Source: Liolophura sinensis (taxonomy: Eukaryota > Mollusca > Polyplacophora > Chitonida > Chitonidae). Taken from it: a DNA stretch of 64,000 bases. The stretch lies in contig NC_088297.1 of NCBI RefSeq assembly GCF_032854445.1, positions 15,109,039-15,173,038 on the forward strand, written 5' to 3'. The translations under genes and the position numbers were made by a program. Position 1 is the stretch's first letter; every line of letters starts with the position of its first letter. The notes beneath the pieces were generated by a model that made no database searches, had not been told where the DNA came from, and saw only the letters and a program-made list of their open reading frames with translations. Positions 48,891 through 60,600 of this stretch are shown piece by piece.

Positions 48891-49599
48891 CCGTGAAACA
48901 TTCATATGTAGACTACTGGGTATAAATCGCAGGATTGACTTTAAAAAATCACTTTATGCAACTTTCACACTCCCATCCGGTTTTTTGGACTCGGTCAAAT
49001 GCTAATCCGCGGATTAAAAGGCTTGGATGATGACTGGCAACAAAAGTGTAACTGACAAGTGATATCACGATGGACTCCGTATAAGGTTCCACACACTTGT
49101 GCGATAAAATAGACGGTATTCGAGTTGAGAATATAATTAAACCCATTTAAAACTTTATATTTTATTATCGGATATGGATAAACTACGTAAATTTTCTCGA
49201 CAATCCAACTAAATAATTTATTTCAAATTTATAGTTTTACAATAATAAAAATAGAAAGGATTTGAACTTCACACGCGTTTTTGTTGTATTACGTTAAAAA
49301 TGAATAAGGCATTTTCTTTAAATGGTAGCTTTATGAAAACCAGGTACTGAACTGTTGTCTTTATTTTAGAGTCTCAGCAAAATGATCCTTTTTTATTTCT
49401 CAAGTAACGAACCATAGCCTAAAGGAAAATCGGGAACAACATTTTTGGCTAAAACCGTTATGCATATACGTTGATCCTCGTTCGATTTGATTCTTAGACA
49501 TACACTCTTGATTTTGCTTCTGTAGCTTATAGATAGTGGTTGCTTCATGCAGCACGCTGACAACACACTTAGACCGGAGTGGGAACGAGCAAAATTATC

Positions 49600-49798
49600 T
49601 TTCTACTTGGCAAAGGTCGAAAACCCAAAAGTACGAAGCAAAAACCCGAAAATGCACTTTCAGATTATTTCCTCACATTTTCTTACTTTTGCATCGCACT
49701 TTCGTGTTTTCGCGTTTTCGTATCTTCGCCCTATTGCGTTTTCGCATTTTCGACAAGGTCGAAAGTCAAAAAACGCGATTGGCCGCATCGGGCTTCCA
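49600..49798. repeat. CpG-rich GCGAAA-type foldback repeat, copy 2
   Basis: Runs of TTTCG and CGAAA end in CAAGGTCGAAAGTCAAAAAA, CGCGATTGGCCGCATCGGGC and TTCCAT, only 20 bp before the 49818 lectin exon. Long ORFs through here are by-products of the repeat. Confidence 0.65.
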
Positions 49799-49817
49799 TA
49801 TTTTACATCTTTCTCAG

Positions 49818-52800
49818 GGTCTAGTTCACACTGTCCGGAATGGCCTTCTGCCAATAGCAACATCCGGACTCGGGGAATACACGAAGGCACATGCTACATT
49901 GTGTTTCGAGATGAAACCAAGAGTTGGTATGAAGCCAAGGGTGTCTGTGAGAGGAATGGCTGGAGCTTGTTCCACATTAAAACTCCGGAGAAACACGAGT
50001 TCTATTCCTCAGCCCTCCGGACCATACGCTCCGGGTCCATGGTATCTTGTTTCTGGATGGGCCTGAGTGATGCGGAGAAGGAAGGAGAGTGGAAATGGAC
50101 GGACGGTGAGTTGACATTAGCGCATGTGCCTGTCAAACGTTTTTAAATCTAAGCATCAAGTCCGACCACTCGCGGACCATGAAGGGGCGATTTATGTCGA
50201 TTCAATCGCTTGACTCATTTCTAAAACAACCTAAAACATCAATTCGCAAAGCGGCTAGTTACTTTCGTTCCTACATCATCCGTGATTCGTGATTCTCATT
50301 GGCTGATCAGACGGGTGAAAATCTTACATACACTTGTCATAGCTGCAGGCCATGCCCACAAGGGGCATATGGTATTTAAACCCTGAACAGTTAAATTACT
50401 GCGCAGGATGACGTGATTTTTCTTTGTGACCCTAAATTTATACCCTGTGGCTCAGGGTTAAAATTTTATACTCAGGGCTTAAATCCTCTTATACCTTCTC
50501 AACACGTAAATAACTTACATTAATTTCCAAAAAAACTGTGTCCTTACTTGTTTCACATAAAACACCTCATACCCCTTACATCGCGTGCGTGGTTATCTAC
50601 CTTTCGCTTTACAAATCTCATAGTTCTTAAAGGGCAGGCGTCTCTTCCTACCTTTTGCTTTGCATCACTGCTACCACTAAACTAGCTTGACCTTTGGAGC
50701 TTGTGAGGCGCGCGTCGGCTTGTTCTTACTCCTCACAACGCATGTGGCGCTCTCTACCTTTCGCTTTACATCTCTGCCACCAATATCAGATTTTGTACAG
50801 AAATCTTGAACAACACCGAGGTCACTGGGGTCACGGTGATGAGGCAGGAGGGGATGTCAGAACACACAAGCAATCCATCTCAACCTTTGTTTCCAATAAT
50901 ACATTATACACATACATTCTCTTTATCCAGAGCATGTGCATCATGATTCTAATCAAAACACAATGGCCAGGTAAACATAATGCTCACATTAAGACAATGA
51001 CCAGGTTAACACAATGGCCAGGTTAACATAATGCCCACATTAACATAATGCCCATGTTAACACAATGGCCAGGTTAACATAATGCCCACATTAACATCAC
51101 GCCCAGGTTAAAGTAATGCCCAGGGTAACATAATGACCACGTTTACATGATGTCCACTTTAACACAATGCCTACATTAAACACAATGTCCACATTAACAT
51201 AATGTCCATGTTAGCACAATGTCTACCATAAAGTAATGCCCACGTTAACAATCACACGTTTTTAACGTGAAAGCTGGAATTTACACTTGGTCTTTTTCCT
51301 AAGGAAAATCCACTTACAGGGTTTATTACTAAATATCTTGGGCACCTCGCTGATATATAAAACTGTTACACCACGCTGACCTGCTTCCGCTGGCCGCCCC
51401 GTTTAAGATATATTTAAATCCTTTAAAACGTTTCTTTTGCCATTCTATTGATTTAACATTCACTTAGATGGTATCTAGACAACGGTACAGCACTCTTTAA
51501 CTGTCTGACTAACTGTCCATGGTTTCCCAAAACGGGCTGTGTATTGTTCTGTACCAGCATCGCTGTGTTGTTGGCAGACCATTACAACATTGTCACTTCG
51601 CAAACTGCCCTGTATTAAAGCACTAGTTGAAAACTATTTGTGAAGACAGCCTGGAAGCCAAGAAATTGCAGTTCTTGTTTTCTTTTTAATCTGTTGCTGG
51701 AAAACATTAAGCAATATCAGGATGTCTCCAATTTTTCTTTTCAATAATCTGAAGGGCTATGTGTACTGGTTTTTCCCATCTATTCACAGGCTCGGTAGCC
51801 ACATATGAGTTAGTCGAAACTGACTTTCCTTTACTCACAAAATGGACATACGACTGTGTTGCTTATTGCAAAAGGGAGACAGGCTACAGATGGGCGGCAA
51901 AACGTTGCAAGGAGTTTGCAGCATGGCCTTATATTTGTGATCAAGGTAAAATAACAACTAATATAAAATAACGACATATAGCATATGAGAAAACAAAGGC
52001 GGGCTTTAAAATGAAATGGGTAGTTCAGAAGAGCAGTTGGAAAGTTAAAGGAAAAATAGCTGTTTTGCGAAAACAACAGCCAAGGTTTCTGACATGCACT
52101 TTCAATAGTTGCAGGCTCGTATTTGTTTATCTATTTATTGTTTATATCGAGAATATTGTACTTTGATTCTACCTAATACATGAATTTTCATTGTACCTAA
52201 TACATGTACTTTGATTCTACCTAATACATGTACTTTGATTGTACCTAATACATGTAGTTTGATTACACCTAATACATGTACTTTGATTGTACCTAATATA
52301 TGTATTTCGATTGCACCTAATTCATGTACTTTGATTGTACCTAATACATGTACTCTGATTGTACCCAATACATGTACTTTGATTGTGCCCAATACTGGTA
52401 CTTTGACTGTACCTAATACATGTACATATCTATAATAACATTATTCAAACACGTTAAACATGGTATTCTGAACATGACGGTACGATGATTGGACCAGTCG
52501 CACGTTTGATTTCTGAACTGTATTACACATTTATTTCATTATCCCAATCGTTGATAATATGGTTACTATCTTCAGACGCCTTAGAAACAACGACAGTTCC
52601 AAGCACGACTGCTATGAACAACAAGGAAATCTCAACATCTCAGACTCGTGAACCGCGAAAACAGACAATACTTTGTAAGTGCGTGACACCTATAAGTAGG
52701 TGCAAGTTTCATTTGTCGTCTTCCGTTTGTTGCTCTTAAAAATAAAAAGAGGAAATATTCTGTTAAATTAAACAGAAAGTCTATTGTCGGAATGACGCTA

Positions 52801-53542
52801 AAACATGTTATTGCAGCGGACTTTTTCTGTTCAATATAACTCACATATTCTATTAATTCAATACGGAAATTGTAGTAAACAGCATGTAGTGATACTGTGC
52901 CAACAAAAAGATGCTTTTAAGGTAAAAGGATGTGATGTTGAATATGACACAGTGTTAAGTTACAGTAGCAGAATACTTTCTAGCCTAACTCAGACAACTG
53001 ATTTTCTGCTAAAATTAACAGATTATTGTTTTCAGTATATAGGAGTATTGGCGAACATCAAGCTATGTAACCCAACAGGCCAATTCTTACAGTCCTTTCA
53101 CATTTGTATGAATCTGTTAACATTGAACTAAAATCACACTGAAGGTAAAAATATGAAGAAAAGAAAAAATAATAACTAATACTTCGAAATGCAATAAAAT
53201 ACTTATCAAATACATGTATATAATTTTATTATGCACCTATCATAGCCATGTCAAGGTATGGTCATGGTGGCAAATAAAAATAACAATTTTCTTTCTCCTT
53301 TTTCGACAGCAATTCAACGAATAGCAGGTCTTGACGGGACTCTTTTGCTGTCAAACTCCATCACAGTTGTCTTTGCCATTACGGCATCAGTTTGTGCCCG
53401 ATTTTGCACCACTTCAAAGAGCCCGTGTGTTTTGTTTAGTTACGATAACTCACATGGAAAGTGTGTCCTGCATTCTACCATGGATGTACTGAATGGAGAA
53501 AGAGAGCATCATAAAGGATGGACGGTGTGGAAGGTAATTTAA
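49818..53542 (+). CDS. C-type lectin domain protein with C-terminal PAN-like domain (copy A; first exon not found)
   Basis: Exons: 49818-50105 (N half of the lectin domain), 51790-51945 (C half), 52576-52674 (linker) and 53310-53542 (PAN/Apple-like, with stop). All junctions are phase 1 with clean GT/AG ends. Lectin motifs: HCPEW, EGTCYIVF, GVCERNGW, CFWMGLSD (the WIGL core), WKWTDG, DCVAYCK and RCKEFAAWPYICDQ. The disulfide cysteines are present, but no EPN/QPD or WND calcium-site motif is visible, so classic Ca-dependent sugar binding is doubtful. The linker is Thr/Ser-rich (TTTVPSTTA). The PAN-like module shows C-x3-C, PCVLFSY and KCVLHS, ending GWTVWKVI. About 257 residues are covered. 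A signal-peptide exon is expected upstream of 49818 but was not identified. The protein is probably secreted; a recognition or immune role is inference. Inverted-repeat DNA lies directly before the first acceptor, and a MITE lies in the last intron. Confidence 0.87.
50570..50960. mobile_element. Family 3 MITE remnants in the lectin copy A intron
   Basis: It holds two or more truncated ends (CTACCTTTCGCTTTACAAAT and CTCTCTACCTTTCGCTTTAC) and the shared core AATCTTGAACAACACCGAGG ... TTCTCTTTATCCAGAGCATG. Arranged as nested or rearranged copies. Confidence 0.6.
50960..51255 (+). repeat. 17-bp minisatellite
   Basis: TTAACATAATGCCCACA and TTAACACAATGGCCAGG alternate in the intron of lectin copy A. 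Confidence 0.85.
52150..52435 (+). repeat. 24-bp minisatellite
   Basis: About 12 units of GTACCTAATACATGTACTTT plus GATT in the intron of lectin copy A. ORFs on both strands are artefacts. Confidence 0.88.
52745..53040. mobile_element. MITE-like element, family 1, in the lectin copy A intron
   Basis: A diverged copy: AAACAGAAAGTCTATTGTCG at the left, then CTCAGACAACTGATTTTCTG and AAATTAACAGATTATTG at the right. It lies between the linker and PAN exons. Confidence 0.6.
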
Positions 53543-54032
53543 AAGAAAGGACAACACTCAACTAATTTACATGTACATATGAATCGATTTAGTATGCAAT
53601 ATCAAGTTTAAAAAGCATATATAATATCTTTTCATTTTATAAGTGTACGGTACTCGAGATATGACTGTTCAAAGTAAGCGGAAAGGGGAGACATTGAGAA
53701 AACAGAAAGCGCCGCCATGTTATCAATTTTAACCAATCAGGCCCGATTTATTTCTATAACCCGAGAACGCAGCTGTTTATATTATCTGTTTATATTAAAC
53801 GCAATGACTAACTGTACAAGACACATGTTTCTACAAAACACATCTTCACAAGCGCATAAATTTATGCCGTTTTATATTATATGCTGATTGTCAACTTTGA
53901 TTTCCATGTGGCGTTAACCTGAAAAACGTGACTGTGACATAAAGTTGTACAAAGTTGGAAGATTTCCTTTGGCATTGAGGAAATAAAATTTCTCACATGC
54001 ATCCAGCGATTAATGTTTATCAATTCATATAT

Positions 54033-54280
54033 TGCATTTGATTGTTGTTTAACGTCGTTCTCAAGAATATTTCACTTTTACGATGTTGGCCAATATTATG
54101 GTGGGAGGAAACCAGGAGAGCGCAGGGGTAACCCACGATAACCCACGGGCTGCTGATAGACATTCCCACGTACAGCCTAAGAGGACGACAGCATGAGCGC
54201 AAAGCGACCGCATTGATGAGAGGCTCCCGAGTCATTGCGCCTTGCTGACACCCTAACTACCTCGGCCACAGATGCCCCCG
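54033..54280 (-). mobile_element. SINE-1, near full length, diverged head
   Basis: GATTGTTGTTTAACGTCGTT to CTCGGCCACAGATGCCCC; box B is damaged. Confidence 0.78.
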
Positions 54281-54364
54281 GAGATTTTTCTGCAAGTAGA
54301 GTGTTACCTGGAACGTCCATAGTGAGTGACAGCTGATATAGAAACGTCTGTTTCCAAACACAGA

Positions 54365-54430
54365 GTTACATCGTACTCAACAAAATTTCACTTATACAAT
54401 GACAGCGGGCATTTCGGTGGGAGGAACCGG
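54365..54430 (-). mobile_element. SINE-1 tail fragment
   Basis: ACATCGTACTCAACAAAATT, GCATTTCGGTGGGAGGAACC. Confidence 0.5.
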
Positions 54431-54886
54431 GCTCTAGAAGCCAGATACAATCACCCGCAAATTTATTTTCAACATATCATTGTAATACTGTGAGTCCGAA
54501 CCCCACCCCTTGGGTTTACGTCGACAGTACTTTCAGGTGGTCCCAGATTCTTGTTAATTTTCCATAAGTGACAATTTTAACGTTTAGTACTGTAACTCGG
54601 TCCCAATCATACCTTGACCAATAAATATTGGTGATTACTTTGTGCAGTTTGTGCAAAAATAGCTATAGAAATCTTGACATAGACTGACCATCAAAACCTG
54701 GACATTTTTATGCTAGCAAGTGGGGTACCTGAGGCGTAACAACTCCAAGGGGGCGTCTTTCGCAGCCTCATCACCTGCATGACACCTTGTGTCCCATCGC
54801 CAAACATTCATCCATGAAAATTGTACCTGCTTAAAGTATAGGCAATTTGTACTACTTTCACAACGGAGAAACTGGTGAACTTATTC

Positions 54887-55012
54887 AGGGGCCGAGGGGG
54901 TTAACACGCCAGCACTGCGCAATAAACCAGGTGCCTCTCACCAATGCAGTGGCGGTGAGTTCAAGTCAAGCTTATGCTGGCTTCTTCTCCGGCCATTTGT
55001 GGTTGGTTTATT
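54887..55012 (+). mobile_element. SINE-1 head-only fragment
   Basis: GGGGCCGAGGGGGTTAACAC, CTCTCACCAATGCAG, GAGTTCAAGTCAAGC; the tail is missing, unlike most fragments here. Confidence 0.68.
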
Positions 55013-56020
55013 GGTACGTGTACATGTATCCGAGCACGAGCATGTCTACACCTGAAGAGCAAAATGACACACACCACTGAGGGAACAGGAAGTACGTTGT
55101 GGTGTTCGCAAATTTTTTACCATAACCGGGCTGTTCCTTGAAATTCAGGTATAACGTTGGTAAAACATACCAGTCTTCGGGGATCACGAAGCGATCTTAG
55201 ATTTACGTAAAAATTTAAATAATTAAACTAAATATTCTCCTTTTTTATTTTACCTGAAATTTGTTTTACAATAACTTACCCGGATTTCACGTTGTTGAGA
55301 CAGTGATACATAAGAAATAACAAGTTAAAAGTCATTTGAAATCTTGACTAAAGTCTTAGATAGTTTCGTGATCCCGGGGCCAGACGTAAATGAGTGTTCG
55401 GGCGTTCTAGTTTTCTGAATGATAATACTCTATAAAGTTTGAGACAGTTTCATGATATGTGATAATATATGTTTATGACATTGTTATGTATAGCTATCAA
55501 CTGTAATCCATTTGAGGCACTCTCGGAATGTGAGGTGTGTGTATAACAGTCATAAAGGTCATTGCATCGCGTATTTGTGCTATTCTTTCAAATATTAGAC
55601 TATATCATGGTAGCTGGCCAATTTTTAAATCAGCCCTTTGTGGTCAGAGCGACCAAGTTATTTGTTACCAGACCGACGTAATTATTTGTGGTGAGTCTGA
55701 CCAAGTTACCTGTGGTCAGTCCGATCTTGGTCGAGAAAGCGACCAGGATTTTTTTGGTCGGTCACATGTATACCAATTTTTTGTTTGTTTTTTTGGGGTC
55801 GTTCTGATCAAGTCCTATAACAATGTAGTTCCGGTCGAATTATTGATCGCTAGAGACATCAAGCTTTTTACTTTATACATTACTGTGGCTTTCATGACTG
55901 CTGGAATGATGTGAGTGACGAGTTATGGAGTGAGAAGCTAACGAAATTCTTGAGGTAACATAGCTGTTCGACCAGGAATCTCACATAGAAAATGAAGTTC
56001 TCCCAGTCAACAAAAGACCT

Positions 56021-56273
56021 ATTTATTTGATTTATTTATTTGATTGGTGTTTTTTACCGTACTCACGAATATTTCACTTTTACGAGGGTGGCCAGCATTA
56101 TGGTGGGAGGAAACCGGGCAGAGTCCGGGAAAACCCACGACCAAGCGCAGGTTGCTGTAAGCACCTTCCTCGAGCGTGAGCTGGACTTGAACTCACGGCG
56201 ACCACATTGGTGAGAGGCTTCTGGGTCATTACGCTGCGCTAGCACGCTAACCAACTGAGCCACGGAGGCCCCC
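56021..56273 (-). mobile_element. SINE-1, full length with target-site duplication
   Basis: Complete copy flanked by AAGACCTATTT on both sides, consistent with target-primed retroposition. Boxes B and A are recognisable. Confidence 0.9.
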
Positions 56274-57099
56274 AAGACCTATTTCAAACGGTCATGTCTT
56301 GCGCCGCCTTTAATTCAAGGTATAAAGTTACCCACCACGGCTTACGTATGCTTCTAATATTTCTGCCCCACATGAGGTGTACAATTAGCTCGGTGCATGA
56401 AGTTAAATGAAAACGTCCTTCTTTACCTCACGAATTCTGTGTTAAGTTGACAACTATGAAAATACGTTTAAAAGAGAAAATAGTGACAACTGTACATCTT
56501 TGTCAGCCAATTCTCGTGTTATGTTAGTGTTGTCCTCGTCCTTTGGCCTCCTTCATAGTCGAATTCAAGTCACAAGATAAGTGCATTCTTGAACAGAATC
56601 GATCCTACTGCCTCTGTGTGGAGATCGTGGCTCTGTGATTTTATAATGCCATCTCAGTTATGCATAAAAGCTAAAGAGACACCTCATATACTCAAAAGAT
56701 TTGCAATTTGAATTGCACAATCCTGCATTTGATTGGTGAGATTCGAAAATCACCGACAGTTTATCTAATGAAACGGATGCTGTAATTTTTTTGTTACCGG
56801 TATCACAGGTTCGTTTCGTTCTACAGCATTCTTAAACAAAATTTATTTGTAATGAATTTGTAGCTTAAAATATAAAGATATCTACCTATATGAGTTTAAG
56901 GGTTTGAAAATTACACCTATATGTGCCACCAAAGCGTGTGGTAAACCTCCCCAAGATGTCCGCCAAAGTGGCGTAAGACGAGCGATACCTCGATTTGAAC
57001 CGCACAAAGATCATAAAGTAAAGCAAACGCTTATAGCATACAGAGTAAAGAATGACAGTACAGCCTACCATAATCAATTTAAAGACGATCTCGAAAGGT

Positions 57100-57440
57100 C
57101 AGTCAAACTTTCCTCGCTCTTTCTACGCTCGCTTCACATCAATGGCACCGCTAGGCAAACTTGACCTTTGGGGCCTGTTCGACGCACGTAGGCTTGTGTG
57201 GGCCTAGCCTCACTACTGGTGTCTTCCCGTAGAACTATTTAATCATCATTCATCAGTAAAATCAGGTGTTGGTTAGAATCATGTTGTGTATACTTCAGAT
57301 AAAGAGAATGCATGCGTATAAAGTATTACTAGAAACAAAAGTTGAGACAGATTGTTTGCGTTTTCTGACATTATTTCCTTTCTCATCACCATGACCCCAG
57401 TGACTTCGGGGCTGTTCAGAATTTGCTAGTGGTAGCAGAC
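57100..57440. mobile_element. Family 3 MITE remnant between the lectin genes
   Basis: Shares the core in reverse (CAGATAAAGAGAATGCATG, CACCATGACCCCAGTGACTT) and the GACCTTTGGGGCCTGTTCGA block with 50.7 and 58.6 kb. Confidence 0.6.
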
Positions 57441-57628
57441 GTATAGTGAATATAGACAGTGGCGTAAACATTAAAAACCCTGCTTCGTGGCCACATAAGT
57501 TCAAAGGAGTTTAGACAGTAAGTCGTCCAGGGAACTATGCATTCAATATTAAAGTTCTACCGGGCTAGTCTCAGTACAATTCTCTTTTTGGTTAAAATAC
57601 TGTTCTGGACACCAGAGACGATAAAAGG

Positions 57629-60600
57629 CTAAAGAACTCTCCACACCTCCCAGTAGCTCTGTCGTTCTTTCTCTCCGGTCAGAACGTCGAAGTCAGAATA
57701 AAGCGCGCACTCTCTACTCCGTTTTTGGAAGTTGACGACGACACACTGAACCGATGTATCGGAAGTGCATGCACGTGCACAGGTCGTGATGTCCATGGTC
57801 CTGATGACCTTGACCGGTGCGGACATCAAGCGATATCCAGAAAGGTTTTCGATGCGATGAACAACTGTGAAGAAAACAAAGTGTGTTTTTAGTTCAGTGA
57901 CAGCCTTATTTCATGGAAGCCGATAGACGATATCTCGCTACCTCGCTACCGCGACCTTCTAAATCATGGCGAGGCAGTGAGGCGACGAGACAACGAGGTA
58001 ACGAGGCAGCAAGGCATCTAGGCAGCCTGTTAGAGAAGCAAGAACAACGAGATAGGGAAGCGAGGTAGCGAGATGATTTACCTCGCTACCGCGTTGCCTC
58101 GCTTCGATACCTCGTTGTCTGGTTACCTCGCTGCCAGATGACCTTTGTCGTCTTCCATAATATTTACTGTATCTATTGTCTCAAGTAAAATTATCGAATT
58201 AGGAGAGTCAAGAGAACATCCTCGTTTCAAAAGAGTTGAAATCTCCTACTTCTTACAGCGCATGGGTGCCTCTCTACCTTTTGCTTTGCATATCTGCCAC
58301 CACTAGTGAATTTTGTACAGAAATCTTGAACAACGTCAAGGTCAATGGGGCACGGTGATGAAGCAGGAAGTGGTTTCAGCAAACACAAACAATCGGTCTC
58401 AACCTTTGTCTCTAACACTACTTTATACACATGCATTCTCTTTATCTAGAGTCCGTACAACATGATTAAGACCAAAACCTAAAACAATTTTATTGATGAA
58501 TACTGATTAAATAGTTCCGCAGGAGGACACACGTGGTGAGGCTATGCGTAAGCAAGCCTACATGCGTCTCACAAGCTCCACAGGTCAAGCTCGTCTCCTG
58601 GTGGCAGTAATGTAAAGCGGAAGGTAGAGAGTGACGCATGCGCTGTAAGGAGTATGCTTCATTTCCGGACTGACCGCTGGAACCTCATAAACGCTGTAGT
58701 TTAAAACCAATTCTACGCTGTGAGAAGAAAGCTGAGCGGCACATCCTAGACTGTATACTAAGAAATAAAAAAAAATGTTTCATTTATCCGTTAACACTGG
58801 TAGGTCTAGTTCTCTGTACCAGTATAGTATTTTCAGGCTCTCGACAGTATCAAATATATTACATCCACGTCCAACTTGTCAGAGTACACCGCTTCCGTGG
58901 CCTTACGGTTGGAGCGTCAGCCTCAAGTCAACGGAGACATGGGATCAAACCCAGGTCGGGTCATACCAAAGATACTTCTGGTTGCCCCGCTTGGCGCTCA
59001 GCACTAAGAGGTTAAAACAAGGAAACTGTACCGATTGATGCCATGTCTGGTGTCTTGACACAGTATATCTACACACCTAATTGCCCCCTCGGGTAGACAT
59101 GCATACATACATACATATCAGAGCAGCTTTTGTGTCTTTTAGTCGATAATCACTTTAAAATCAATAAATACTATATATAAATAAGTATTTACTTACCGAA
59201 ACGTTTTTCTTTACGCAGGGGCCGTCTCTGGACGTCTGGCACAGTTGTAGCTTTTGGCTCATCGGAGAGACCCTCTAAATGTCAAATTACAAATAACTTG
59301 TGTTAAAGTGCTGATTTTCTGAAATACAGCTCACACTCTCGCCCCGCCGCTCCCAAAATTTATCTTTCTTCTTCAAATCGGGCCTGACTTTCTGATTTCG
59401 CTAACCTTTATAACTGTAGGGCTTGTCCAACATAGGGTTTTATAACTGTATGACTTGTTCAACGTTGAGCCTTATAGCTGTACGGCTTGTTCAACGTTGA
59501 GCCTTATAGCTGTACGGCTTGTTCAACGTTGAGCCTTATAATTGTGGAGCTTATTCAACGTTGAGCCTTATAGCTGTACGGCTTGTTCAACGTTGAGCCT
59601 TATAATTGTGGAGCTTATTCAACGTAGAGCCTTATAACTGTAGAGCGTGTTCAAAGTAGAGCATTATAAGTGTAGAGCGTGTTCAACGTTGAGCCTTGTA
59701 AATGCTGAATGTGTTCAACTTTGGGCCTTATAATCGTGTAGCTTGTTTAACATTGGGTCTCATAGCCGCGTAGTTTGTTCAACTTTTGGGCTTATAACTG
59801 TGAATCTTGCTCAACGTTGAGCCTTATAACCATGGAGCTTGTTCAACTATTGATCTTATAACTGTGGAACTTGTTCAACTTGGGCCCTTACAACTGTGGT
59901 GCTGTTTCATTGTTGACCTTTATAGCTAGAGTGTTCAATGTTGAACGGTTGTTGAACGTTGGGCCTTATACGGCTCTTATAGCTTTAGAACCAGGCATTA
60001 CTCCCTAGTCGTAAACATTGAAATCTTATAGTACTGCAATCAAAATGTGTTCAACACCATTTTCCAGAATGTTTCACTTAAAACATATTTCTTTGTTTCA
60101 TGGGTGGAACAAATGTGGGTATCCCGTGTAAACCATTTGGCTTTGACGGGTGTAAATGACGCACGAGCTAAGTTAATACGCCATACTGAAGGACAACAGG
60201 TGTTCTCAAATAAGGTGTCTATGTAAACACGCAAAAAAAACAGCCGTAAATTGACGAGATGCCGTTTTCCATCGGTTACCTGTGACCATTTGCCTACTAT
60301 CACTCTGTCGTCGCTGCTCCGGTTTTATTTTGTTCTGGTTAGATGCAAAGCCCCCGAAAGCGACAAAGGCTAGAGAATCTCATTGCTAGCATTGCTGTCT
60401 AATGTAATGAATCTATGGCGCGAAGTTCGACATTCATGTACCAGTCGATAAACATACTGAATGGGCGTTTGCCAGACCCATTACCAAAAATAAACTTAAA
60501 CATAAATTCCCAACTTCTTACATAAGCAAGGGTTGTACATAAGAAATAATATATAAATAGTAAATATAGCATGGTAGAGAGAAGCAGACAACTCTTTTCA

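Larger units (their letters stand above)
37800..49500. other. Long intergenic region without a recognised gene
   Basis: Apart from SINEs, one MITE, the 44.2-kb repeat, the 48-kb tandem repeat and the unassigned stretch near 39.5 kb, nothing here shows protein motifs or RNA genes that I can support. A short AAGGGGAGGTAACTCTC motif recurs at 43.19 and 43.24 kb and, in part, at 9.80 kb. Confidence 0.6.

Noticed and set aside
49536-49817. 5' extension of the lectin ORF to an upstream ATG near 49547
   Set aside because: This part is the CGAAA foldback repeat; a clear acceptor (ATCTTTCTCAG) sits at 49817, and copy B has an acceptor at the same place and phase.
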